From: Streptomyces qinzhouensis
Lineage (GTDB): Bacteria; Actinomycetota; Actinomycetes; Streptomycetales; Streptomycetaceae
Assembly (NCBI RefSeq): GCF_007856155.1
Contig: NZ_CP042266.1
Span: 1,922,001-1,986,000, forward strand
Direction of reading: 5' to 3'
Length of the DNA stretch: 64,000 nt
Below are positions 10,101-18,300 of this stretch, piece after piece. Position numbers and translations under genes: made by a program. How positions within the stretch are numbered: the stretch's first letter is position 1; every line of letters begins with the position of its first letter. The notes beneath the pieces were generated by a model. That model did no database searches. It had not been told where the DNA came from and was given only the letters and a program-made list of their open reading frames with translations.

Positions 10101-10443
10101 CGCCCTCGGCGAGGGCTCGGGCGCCCTCGCCCGCGAGGCGGGTGAAGCGGTGGAGGTCGACCTCGTCCGGGTCGGCGACCAGCCGGTAGCCACCGGCGGC
10201 TGAGTCGACCGCGGCGGCTCCGACGGCCCGCCGGAGCCGCCCGACGAGCGCCTGGAGCGCGCCCGTCGCGTCGGCGGGCGGCTGCCCGCCCCACACGTCG
10301 TCCACGAGCGTCTCCACGGACACGACCCGCCCCGGGGCGAGGGCCAGCCCGCCGAGGAGCGCGCGGAGTCTGGCGCCACCGAGGGGCACGGGGGTGCCGT
10401 CGGCATGATGAACCTGCGTGGTACCGAGTACTGAGTAGCGCAC
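7150..10443 (-). CDS. AfsR/SARP-family regulator with BTAD, NB-ARC and TPR-like regions
   Basis: This is a large cytosolic transcriptional regulator of 1097 residues. The N-terminal OmpR-type winged helix (1-~90, beginning MRYSVLG) is followed by a bacterial transcriptional activation domain (~95-240). Next comes an NB-ARC ATPase with P-loop LLGTGGAGKTRL (~285) and Walker B MLLIVDNCEHV, and a long helical TPR-like C-terminus. Proteins with this order (AfsR and relatives) control antibiotic or developmental genes. The start is GTG 10443. It is divergent from the M50 gene and convergent with the DrrAB exporter. No biosynthetic cluster is seen beside it, so its target is unknown. Confidence 0.93.
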   Translation of the reverse strand: MRYSVLGTTQVHHADGTPVPLGGARLRALLGGLALAPGRVVSVETLVDDVWGGQPPADATGALQALVGRLRRAVGAAAVDSAAGGYRLVADPDEVDLHRFTRLAGEGARALAEGDAVKALGSLDEALALWRGPALADLPDGDRAEAARAEARRRAAARDRLTALVALGRAAECLPELAAACAADPLDEPLHALRIRALRATGRPAEALAAYAEIRARLADRLGTDPGPELRALHAELLTPARGATPAAPPVSRGNLRARLTSFVGREDDLEALRGDLRGARLVTLLGTGGAGKTRLSQEAGERASDAYPDAYPDGVWLAELAPVDDPESVPETVLLALGARQTVLRGAGAEELRAAEAQGGDPLVRLVEHCRHRRMLLIVDNCEHVVDAAAGLVARVLEHCPGVTVLATSREPLGVPGEVVRPVGPLSPDAALRLLGERGAAARPGFTVQDDPRACAEICRRLDGLPLAVELAAARLRMLTPRQIADRLDDRFRLLTGGSRTALPRQQTLRAVVDWSWDLLDHHEHTVLRRLSVFAGGCDLVAVEAVCADPADRTGGTDALTVLGTLVDKSLVVAAPGDGSAMRYRLLETVAEYAAERLDATGEREAVERRHLVHYRELARTTDPLLRRSEQLAALSLFDQEYENLRTALRRAVAARDEQEALCLVMSLGWYWQLKDLRTESHHWSSLARELGPDPFTDDTAPAGPVFERFTDAPPPMGPGLLAEARRSNELLRMVTLNRDFDMWTSPENMVRLRQITRVYRPGLPQVCRFPGNLWFFAVLLTDDGSRVPDMLDTLVRSCREYGYEWELAVAVQFRSNVLSDRSPWSEEAFAYADEAWRIFQRLGDVWGAAEALASRAEARERCGDFALAAEDYRAAVACVERIGAPGHQAVLRARLGGALLELGGESAEDGEAVLREVVAAQGDQVHEATAVSRILLGMWLGRTGRRDEARELLTGLLDLFGASKLLVFHGMVKGYLAWLDHRDGRHRVAFEAAVDAMRMAAEPLSTMIAPHFLATHLVTVAGTLAAVDPGRARDSARLLAVADGRRPSGACVPAWEREARELIGAELRAVLGEETFTAAYEEGGGLSIEEATALV

Positions 10444-10637
10444 CCGGCCATTCTCCCCGCCCGGCGGCGGGGCGCGGTCCGATTACCGGTACGGCGGGCG
10501 GGCAGGCCGGAACCAGAGGGTGCGTCTGGCCGGACACCGGAACGTGGCTCATTGGACCCCGGGGCGTGGCCCGGTTCGGCGACCCCCGCCGGCGGGTACG
10601 GTCGGTCACCACGCCGTCACGCCACCGGAGCCGCGTC

Positions 10638-11429
10638 ATGAGCCCAGCAGCCTCCTCCTCCCGCCGCGTCAGCCCCGTCTTCCTCGGCATCGTCGCGATC
10701 GGCGCGGTCGCCGGGTGGGCGGTGTGGACGGACTGGGCCGGGACCGGCGGGTTCGCGGTCTTCGTCTTCGTGACCGCGGCCTGGGTGGTCTCCCTCTGCC
10801 TGCACGAGTACGCACACGCCCGCGCGGCCCTGCACAGCGGTGATCCGACCGTCGTCGACAAGGGGTATCTGACGCTCAACCCCCTCGCCTACACCCACGC
10901 GCTGACCAGCATCGTCCTTCCGGTCCTCTTCGTGGTCCTCGGCGGGATCGGGCTGCCCGGCGGTGCGGTGTTCATCGAACGCAACCGGATCCCGGGCCGC
11001 TGGCGGCACAGTCTGATCTCCGCGGCGGGCCCGCTGACGAATGTGGCGTTCGCCGTGGTCTGTACGGCCCCGTTCTGGCTGCACGGCCTGGAGGGGGTGC
11101 CCCCGCTCTTCCGCCATGCTCTGGGCTTCCTGGCGTTGCTCCAGGTCACGGCCGCGATCCTCAATTTCCTTCCGGTACCGGGGCTCGACGGCTACGGGGT
11201 GGTCGAACCATGGCTGTCACCCGCGCTGCGCCGCAGCCTCGCCCCGGTCGGCGCGTACGGTCTGCTGATCGTGTTCGCGCTGCTGTTCTTCGTACCGGAG
11301 GTGAACCGCGCGTTCTTCGATCTGGTGGACTGGGTGCTGCGGGCGCTGGGGGTGCCGGACCTGGAGACGGCGTGCGGCTACGACCTCTACCGCTTCTGGC
11401 AGCAGCCGCCGTCGGTGTGCACGGGGTGA
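10638..11429 (+). CDS. Site-2-protease-like (M50) membrane metalloprotease
   Basis: The product is a polytopic membrane protein of 263 residues if translation starts at ATG 10638, which has GGAG eight bases upstream. The reading frame is open further back to 10566, but that part is Arg-rich and lacks a good ribosome site. The zinc motif HEYAH sits near residue 56 in the second hydrophobic segment. The third ligand motif is NFLPVPGLDGYGV near residue 180. This is the rhomboid-independent SpoIVFB/Rv-type M50 layout of a small 'site-2 protease family' protein. The substrate is unknown. A strong hairpin follows. Confidence 0.88.
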   Translation: MSPAASSSRRVSPVFLGIVAIGAVAGWAVWTDWAGTGGFAVFVFVTAAWVVSLCLHEYAHARAALHSGDPTVVDKGYLTLNPLAYTHALTSIVLPVLFVVLGGIGLPGGAVFIERNRIPGRWRHSLISAAGPLTNVAFAVVCTAPFWLHGLEGVPPLFRHALGFLALLQVTAAILNFLPVPGLDGYGVVEPWLSPALRRSLAPVGAYGLLIVFALLFFVPEVNRAFFDLVDWVLRALGVPDLETACGYDLYRFWQQPPSVCTG

Positions 11430-11470
11430 TCTCTCCGGGGGCCTGATCCCGGTGGGGGCCGCCGGACGCA

Positions 11471-11507
11471 CCCGTCCCCCGCGCCGGGTCGCGGCGCGGG
11501 GGACGGG
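11471..11507. terminator. Strong bidirectional terminator
   Basis: Perfect 15-base arms (11471-11485, 11493-11507) flank a seven-base loop. A T-rich stretch (agttctttt) follows on the plus strand. It separates the convergent M50 and DNRLRE/FG-GAP genes. Confidence 0.85.
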
Positions 11508-11536
11508 AGTTCTTTTCGCACGAGATCCCGGTGGGG

Positions 11537-14500
11537 TTACCCGAGTCTCTTCTTGGTGCGCCAGTCGCTGGTGATGACGACGGAGGGTGCGGCGTGGACG
11601 GTCGCCCCGCCCGGGTAGAAGCGGACGACGCCGTTCTCGGCCGCGCCCGTGACGGCCCAGATCTCCGGGATGCCGTCCTTGTTGACATCGGGCGAGCCGG
11701 TCATCAGCGGGATGACGGCCGTGGTCCAGTTGGTGCCGTACTGGGCGTCGATGCCGTTCTTGGAGTTCGCGGCACTGGCGAGCGACAGCAGGTCGGTTCC
11801 GGCTCCACCGGTGGCGGGCTTGCCGTGCCGCAGGAGAAGACGGTTGGTGTTGAAGTCGCGCCAGATCATATCGACGGCGCCGTCCTTGTCATGGTCACCG
11901 AGGGAGACCAGGTCACGGTTGGTCCAGGCGTTCGCGGACAGCTGGATCGCGGTGTCGAAGGCGGCACCGGTGTAGCCGGTGAAGACCCAGAGCGCGTCAC
12001 CCACGGTGGCGAACACCTCGGGCAGCTTGTCGTTGGTGATGTCGCCGACCGCCAGAATCTGGGTGAGGCTGGAAGTCGCGGGCGCGTTGGAGGGCATATG
12101 GACCTCGACGCGCTTGGAGACGTCGACGCTGCCGTAGCCGTCGCCGCGGTAGATGTACAGCTTGCCGTCGGGCATCCGGGCGACCAGGTCCTGGACGCCG
12201 TCGCCGCCGGTGAAGTCACCGTTGTGGGTGATCAGGGCGGGGTTGTTCCCGGTCGAGTCCACCCAGTGGTAGCCGTAGTCCGGCTTGCCGTCCTCGTCCG
12301 CGTCCAGCTCGATGGCCTTGCCGTCGTCGTGCGCCGCCATCAGGGACGAGTGGAGGTCACCGTTCGGTTCGGCGGGGTAGAGCCGCAGATCGCCGGTGGC
12401 GTCGATGACATACAGGTCCGGGGTTCCGTCACCGGTCACATCGCCCGGGGCGTCGGCCTTGTCGCGCGGGGTGACGTAGTGGAGATATCTGGTCGGGGTG
12501 ACCGACATATTGCCCGCAGAGTCGGCAGCCTTCACATACAGGATATTGGGACCGGCGTTGGGCGGACTGAGCGGGATGCCCGCGGCGCCATCGGCGACGC
12601 TGACGCTGCGCGCGGGGATATAGGACTCGCGGTTGAAGGAATAGTAGAACCTGTCGGTGCCGGCACCGCCGGTGGCGGCGGGCTTGATGATGAACTTGCC
12701 CGCGGTACCGAACGGCTTCTCGCTCCACTTGCCGCCGTTGCCGTCGTCCTCGGGGAAGTCGGCGGAGGTGACGTCGGGGGAGGCGGGCGCGGTGTCGTCG
12801 TAGACGAATCCGCAGTTGATGACACCGGGCGGGGCCCAGGTGGAGGAGACCCCGGCGGCGTCGACCGCCTTCACAATCCAGTGGTACGTCTTGCCGTTGA
12901 CGAACTTCGTCCGGTCGACCACGACATCGGCCTTGCCCGCCGTGTCAGTGGAACGGACACTGTCGACGATCTTCGTGGCGGTGGCATCGGTCCGCCAGGC
13001 CTGGAAGTGCAGGGACTTCAGGTCGCCGTCGGGGTCGGAGCTGCCGGCCGCGAAGGTCAGATTGCCCTTGCCGTAAGTCGGGTACGAGCTTGTAGCGCAC
13101 GGCTTGTCGCCGACCATGAGCCCGGTGGGCTCCTTCGGCGGCCGGGTGTACTCCATGTCCAGCTTCGGCGCGGACGCGCCCTCGGCGACGAACTTCTTCC
13201 ACGAGTTCGCCGAGGTCTCGCTCTTGGCCTTCATCCGGATGGTCAGCTTGGTCTCACCGGCGTTGGCCGCGACACTCTGCGCGATCGACTTGCCGTCGTA
13301 GGTGACGTAAGCGTCCGGGCAGGAGGAGTTCCAGCCGTGGGCGAAGTTCTTCGTACCGATATGCGTCCTGGTAGTGGGCTGCTCCTTCCAGGTGGTGGCG
13401 GTGGAGATGTCGTCGGTCTGGTGGACCTCCATCTCCGACGCGCTGCACGACCAGGAGTACGTCTGCCGGAACGTGAAGAGCGCTTCCGAGATCGTCGCGC
13501 CCTTGATACTGCTCTTCCAGGTCAGACGGTAGAAGGAACGCGACAGACCGCCGGTGGTGGACTCGTAGCCCACCCGGCCCTCCGTCGTGCCGGAGTTGAA
13601 GTTCGCCCCGTCCCAGAAGCTGGTGGTCGGATACCGCTCGTAGGCGGTGGTCCAGGCCGCGGTCTTCCCGTAGAGCGGGGGGTCGATGAAGACCGGGTAG
13701 ACGGTGTCCTTGCCGGTCAGCAGCGACTGATCCGGAGCCACGGACAGTACGGCGGAGCCCGTACCGCCACCGGTCATGGAGGCGTCGGCGGGCGCGCGCT
13801 TGGTCCCGATCTGCGGACCGAGCAGACCGGTCAGGGCGAAGGTGCCCCCGGCCTTCGCGGCCGCGTCCCGCGCGGGCTCGCCCTGGGTGACCGCCGGCTT
13901 CCCGCTGGAATCCCACATGAAGGGAGAGGGGGATCCGCCGACCTCGACACCTTGTGGGTCTTTCACGGTCAGCACATCGTTCTTGTCGTTCAGCGAGAAC
14001 GAAAGATCCGGCGAGGAAAGCTGGTACGAGATCTTCTTCAGTGCCGGGTCGGCGGCGGCCTTGGCGTTGTGGACCACCAGGACATGGGTGAAACCGGTGT
14101 CCCGGGCGGTCAGCAGCAGATCGACACCGTCGAGCACACTCTTGTAGAGCGCGCTCGCGCCGCTGACCTCGGGCTCCGGCAGCTCGCCCGGCCAGCCCAC
14201 CGTCAGCTCACGGCCCTCGGCGGTGAAGGTCGCCAGATCGGTGTACTGGCCGTCGGCGGACTTCGCCAGCGGAATCCGGGCATAGCCTCGGCTGCTCCGC
14301 TCACCCTTGGCGCTCTTCTTCCGAGCCTTCCCGGTGTGGAAGGTGACCGGGTTGACAGTGGCCTTCGGCCGCCAGCCGTCATCGGTCTTCTTCAGCGTGG
14401 TGTCGATCGGCAGCCACTCGCCGTCGACCTGCGCCCGGACCGGCGCGGCCTGCGTCGACAGCCGGAACTTCCCGCTCGGCAGGGCATGCGTGGTCGAGGT

Positions 14501-14836
14501 GGCATCCCGCAGAGCGACGACCTCGACCGGCTTCCCGGTCCGCATCGCCTTCTCCCGCGCCGCCTTCTCGTCCAGCGACTCACCACCTGAACGAGCTGTA
14601 TCGGCCTTGACGGGAGGGCGCTCGGGCGGGGACCCCGCCCCATCACTCCCGTCGGGTATCAGCAGCGTGGCGCCGAGCGCCGCGGCCAGGACAGCCGCCA
14701 CCCCCGCTGTGGTGCGCCGGGGCAGTCCCCGGATGAGACGTGGACGATCCACGGTGCTGGAATCCCCTCCCCTGGACGGCACTGCGCACACCACGAACGC
14801 GGCCGTCCGGGCGGCGAGATGCCGTGCTGTCTTCAT
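11537..14836 (-). CDS. Secreted DNRLRE-domain protein with FG-GAP/VCBS repeats
   Basis: The product is a large exported protein of 1099 residues. After a basic start, a hydrophobic segment (~41-62, RRTTAGVAAVLAAALG) should be the signal or anchor. Residues ~100-330 form a beta-rich region common upstream of DNRLRE domains. Residues ~370-560 are the DNRLRE fold, and ~560-700 is a fibronectin-like stretch. The C-terminus holds propeller repeats with calcium-loop signatures (GDVTGDGTPD, GDITNDKLPE, GDHDKDGAVD, PDVNKDGIPE). ATG 14836 has GAGG at good spacing; an alternative GTG at 14752 with GGGGAGGGG would give a cleaner signal peptide. It diverges from the RHS gene. Such proteins commonly accompany RHS toxins in Streptomyces, perhaps as a surface or delivery partner (inference). 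Confidence 0.82.
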   Translation of the reverse strand: MKTARHLAARTAAFVVCAVPSRGGDSSTVDRPRLIRGLPRRTTAGVAAVLAAALGATLLIPDGSDGAGSPPERPPVKADTARSGGESLDEKAAREKAMRTGKPVEVVALRDATSTTHALPSGKFRLSTQAAPVRAQVDGEWLPIDTTLKKTDDGWRPKATVNPVTFHTGKARKKSAKGERSSRGYARIPLAKSADGQYTDLATFTAEGRELTVGWPGELPEPEVSGASALYKSVLDGVDLLLTARDTGFTHVLVVHNAKAAADPALKKISYQLSSPDLSFSLNDKNDVLTVKDPQGVEVGGSPSPFMWDSSGKPAVTQGEPARDAAAKAGGTFALTGLLGPQIGTKRAPADASMTGGGTGSAVLSVAPDQSLLTGKDTVYPVFIDPPLYGKTAAWTTAYERYPTTSFWDGANFNSGTTEGRVGYESTTGGLSRSFYRLTWKSSIKGATISEALFTFRQTYSWSCSASEMEVHQTDDISTATTWKEQPTTRTHIGTKNFAHGWNSSCPDAYVTYDGKSIAQSVAANAGETKLTIRMKAKSETSANSWKKFVAEGASAPKLDMEYTRPPKEPTGLMVGDKPCATSSYPTYGKGNLTFAAGSSDPDGDLKSLHFQAWRTDATATKIVDSVRSTDTAGKADVVVDRTKFVNGKTYHWIVKAVDAAGVSSTWAPPGVINCGFVYDDTAPASPDVTSADFPEDDGNGGKWSEKPFGTAGKFIIKPAATGGAGTDRFYYSFNRESYIPARSVSVADGAAGIPLSPPNAGPNILYVKAADSAGNMSVTPTRYLHYVTPRDKADAPGDVTGDGTPDLYVIDATGDLRLYPAEPNGDLHSSLMAAHDDGKAIELDADEDGKPDYGYHWVDSTGNNPALITHNGDFTGGDGVQDLVARMPDGKLYIYRGDGYGSVDVSKRVEVHMPSNAPATSSLTQILAVGDITNDKLPEVFATVGDALWVFTGYTGAAFDTAIQLSANAWTNRDLVSLGDHDKDGAVDMIWRDFNTNRLLLRHGKPATGGAGTDLLSLASAANSKNGIDAQYGTNWTTAVIPLMTGSPDVNKDGIPEIWAVTGAAENGVVRFYPGGATVHAAPSVVITSDWRTKKRLG

Positions 14837-14934
14837 AAGTTCGCCTCACCCGGCCATGGGCAGCACAAGGCCCTGACCTGGAGAGAGCGCCAGTCAGCAT
14901 GACGGACGGGGGCCCACCGTGCACTCCTTGTGAT

Positions 14935-14949
14935 TATTACGCGGTAATA
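14935..14949. promoter_or_regulatory. AT-rich palindrome, candidate operator
   Basis: TATTAC and GTAATA flank GCG, about 100 bases upstream of the FG-GAP protein start. It is a perfect dyad in otherwise GC-rich DNA, so a regulator site is plausible. No cognate regulator is adjacent. Confidence 0.4.
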
Positions 14950-14994
14950 CCCTCACAGAAATTTCAAGCCCTTTTGGGAACTCCACGGGACGAC

Positions 14995-15022
14995 CGGCAG
15001 TCCCTTTAGGTAGGGACTGCCG
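14995..15022. promoter_or_regulatory. Hairpin in the RHS/FG-GAP spacer
   Basis: Ten-base perfect arms (14995-15004, 15013-15022) enclose an eight-base loop. It could be an attenuator or a protein-binding dyad for either divergent gene. Confidence 0.4.
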
Positions 15023-15349
15023 CTTCTCGCGGTGCGGAGAAATCCACCCCAAGCGGGATCGCCATCGGGTTGTTACTGCCGTTCTATGACGGTGTACCCG
15101 AAGCGTCGATACCGGGCAACTTTGATGCCCCATGAAACGACTCGCCCGATTTTTCTCCCCTTTCCCATCACCGCTATCACCACACCTCATTCCCGGTGAC
15201 TGTTGTCACACCTTCCGTGAACCGGGTGATTGACGGGTTGTGAGCCGCTGGCCGACGATGCGGCGGATACAGACATGTCAGGGACGGGTCATGCCTCTTT
15301 GTGCTGCCCGAAAACTGATTCCGGACCGTTGGGGAGGGCTGCGGCCGCC

Positions 15350-18300
15350 GTGGGGAAATCGCTGTCGTGGAGTGGCCGGGGGAGACTCCCGGACACCAGA
15401 GCTGAAAGGAACCGCCGCCTACGCCTGCGTGCAGGCGTCATAGCGGTGGTTTCGATGGCCTTGACCGTGGGCCTGGTACCGGGCGCGAATGCGCTGCCGC
15501 CACCGGTGGACCGGGCGGGGGTGGATCTGGTCAACATCCCGAAGCCGCCTCCGGTGCCGGGGGTGGACGGGGGGAATCTGGAGCGGCTGACGACCCCCGA
15601 GATTCCGACCGAGCCGGAGTTCGAGCCGAAGAAGACGGCGGCTCCGGCCGCGGTGCCGCCGGCGGCGCGCACCCTGACCGGTCTCACCGCCGGTCAGACC
15701 GTGCAGATCGGCACTACGCCGCTGGAGGTGGGTGCGCCGGAGGGCGCGACCCCGGCGGAGACGGCGGCGCTGGAGGGGAGCTGGCAGGTCGCGCTGGCCG
15801 ATCCGGCGCAGACCGAGTCCCGCAATATCGAGGGCTTCGCGTTCACCGTGACTCCGCCCGCGTCGGCGACCGGTAATGCGGTGGTCGCGCTGGACTACAC
15901 CGAGTTCGCCGAGTTGTACGGCGCGAACTGGGCGGACCGGCTGAACATCCTCCAGTTCCCGGGCTGCTTCCTGACCACGCCCGAGGTGGAGGCGTGTTCG
16001 GAGCCGGTCGACGTCGACACCCGCAATGTGGTGAAGCCGAAGCTCGGTGACGCGGCCGGTGACAAGACGATGGACGGCGAGCGGCAGATCGAGGCGACGG
16101 TGAATGTCGCCAGCCTCACCGACCCCGTCACTCCGCCGGTTCCGGCGGCCCGGGCGATGTCCGGGAAGGCAGCGGCGCCGATGAGCGCGTCCGTCGCGGC
16201 TTCGGCGGGTGCGTCGGTGCTGGTCGCGACGTCGAGCGGCAGCGGTGCCAAGGGTGACTTCTCCGCGACCCCGATCCCGAGTGCGGGTTCCTGGTCGGCG
16301 GGCAACGGCGCCGGAGCCTTCACCTACAGCTACCAGATGCAGGCCCCGTCCGTTCCGGGCGGCCCTTCACCCGCACTGGGATTCGGGTACAACTCGCAGG
16401 CGGTGGACGGCGCCACGTCGGCGACGAACAACCAGCCGTCGTGGGTGGGTGACGGCTGGGACTACAACCCGGGCGCGATCACCCGCACCTACAAGTCCTG
16501 CCGTGACGACCAGACCGGCGGGAACAACACCCGCCGCAAGACGGCCGACATGTGCTGGGGCTCCTACAACGCGGTGCTGACCCTGGGCGGGTCGACCACC
16601 GAGCTGGTCCTGGACGACGCGCACAAGGCCGACCCGCACTCCGACAAGTGGGTCACCGCCAACGGCGACGGCTCCAAGGTCGAGCTGGTCAAGCGCCCCG
16701 GCACCCGGACCGCCGAGGAGAACCGCGCCGAGAGCCCCGAGTACTGGAAGGTCACCACGCGTGACGGCACCCAGTACTGGTTCGGCCGGCACAAACTTCC
16801 CGAGTGGACCGCGGGCAAAGAGACCACCAACTCCGTCTTCACCGTCCCGGTCTCCGGCAACCAGCCCAACGAACCCTGCTACAACGCCACCTACGCCAAC
16901 TCCTTCTGCTCCCAGGCCTGGCGCTGGAACCTCGACTACGTCGAAGACGTCCACGGCAACGCCATGTCCCTGTGGTGGAAGAAGGAGCAGAACCACTACG
17001 CCCAGAACTTCAAGTTCAAGAAGCCCGTCGACTACGACCGCGGCGGCTATCTGACCCGTATCGACTACGGCCAGCACAAGAGCTCCCTCTTCACCACCGG
17101 CCCCATCGGCCGCGTCATGTTCGCCACCGAGGAGCGCTGCTACGCCGAGGACGGGATCAAGTGCACGGACGAGAACTTCGCCTCGGGTGACTGGGCGAAG
17201 AACCGGATCTGGCACGACACCCCCGCCGACCTCTACTGCTCCGGGGCCACCGGCAAGGAGTGCTACGTCCCGCTCCCCAGCTTCTGGTCCCGCAAGCGCC
17301 TCGCCGCCGTGACCACGTACGCCCAGCGGGTCCAGGGCTCCACCGCCCTGCACAAGGTGGACAACTGGAAGCTCGAGCAGTCCCTGCCGCACGAGAAGAC
17401 CGACGAGGGCACCGCCCTCTGGCTGAACTCCGTCACTCGCACCGGCTACGGGGTGAACGACCAGGAGGGGGTCAAGCTCAACCCGGTCACCTTCGTCGCC
17501 AACACCCAGTCCATGCCGAACCGGGTGAAGGAAGTCGTCGACGAGGGACCGCCGGAGAAGAAGGACACCAACCCGGTCTTCGACCGGCTCCGGATCAGCC
17601 GGATCGTCAACGAGTACGGCGGCGAGACCCTCGTCACCTACCAGGCCCCCACCGGCGCCTGCCAGAGCGGCAAGGCGTTCCCCAAGCCGGCTGAGAACAC
17701 CGGGCTCTGCTTCCCGGCGTACTGGCACCCGGACCCGGACAAGGCCGACGAGAAGATCAGCTGGTTCAACAAGTACGTCATCGCCAAGGTCGAGGAGCTG
17801 CCCGGCGTCAAGGGTGTCGAGCCGACGTCGACGTCGTACGAGTACGACGAGACCGTCGCCGCCAAGCGCAAGGGCGCGGGCTGGGCGCTGAACCAGGCCG
17901 AGTTCTCGAAGAAGAAGACCCGGACGTACGACCAGTGGCGTGGTTACGAGATCGTGCGCACCATCAGCGGCGCGGACTCGGCGGACCCGTTCACCGGCAG
18001 TGCGCGGTCCATGTCGGAGACGCGCTACTTCCGGGGCATGGACGGCGACAAGCTGCCCGGCACCGGGAATCCGGTGCGGAACGAGATCGTCAAGGACAGC
18101 CAGGGATACGAAATCTCCCGCGACCACCTCCCCTACCAGGGGCGCGTCGCCGAGACCATGACCTACACCAAGGTCGGCGGGCTGGTCCTGAACCGCGAAG
18201 TCAACTACCCCTGGAACAAGGTCCTGGCCACCCGGGTCCGCGGTGGCGACATCCCGGACCTCAAGGCCTACCGCGTCCTGGAGAGCCACAGCATCGCGGT

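Larger units (their letters stand above)
14837..15349. promoter_or_regulatory. Divergent control region of the toxin locus
   Basis: This 0.5-kb spacer is clearly less GC-rich than its surroundings. It holds the AT-rich palindrome TATTAC-GCG-GTAATA (14935-14949) and a ten-base-arm hairpin (14995-15004 and 15013-15022) built on CGGCAGTCCC. The divergent start codons of the DNRLRE/FG-GAP and RHS genes flank it. Exact promoters cannot be assigned by eye. Confidence 0.5.

Noticed and set aside
7390..10203. A 937-codon plus-strand frame in the SARP gene
   Set aside because: Antisense to a regulator with complete BTAD/NB-ARC motifs, so not coding.
11531..14590. A 1019-codon plus-strand frame across the FG-GAP gene
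   Set aside because: Antisense shadow of a clear secreted protein; no ribosome site or recognisable domain.
15230..15349. Upstream start of the RHS protein at TTG 15230
   Set aside because: No ribosome site and no signal-like sequence; GTG 15350 has GGGGAGGG and places the signal peptide properly.
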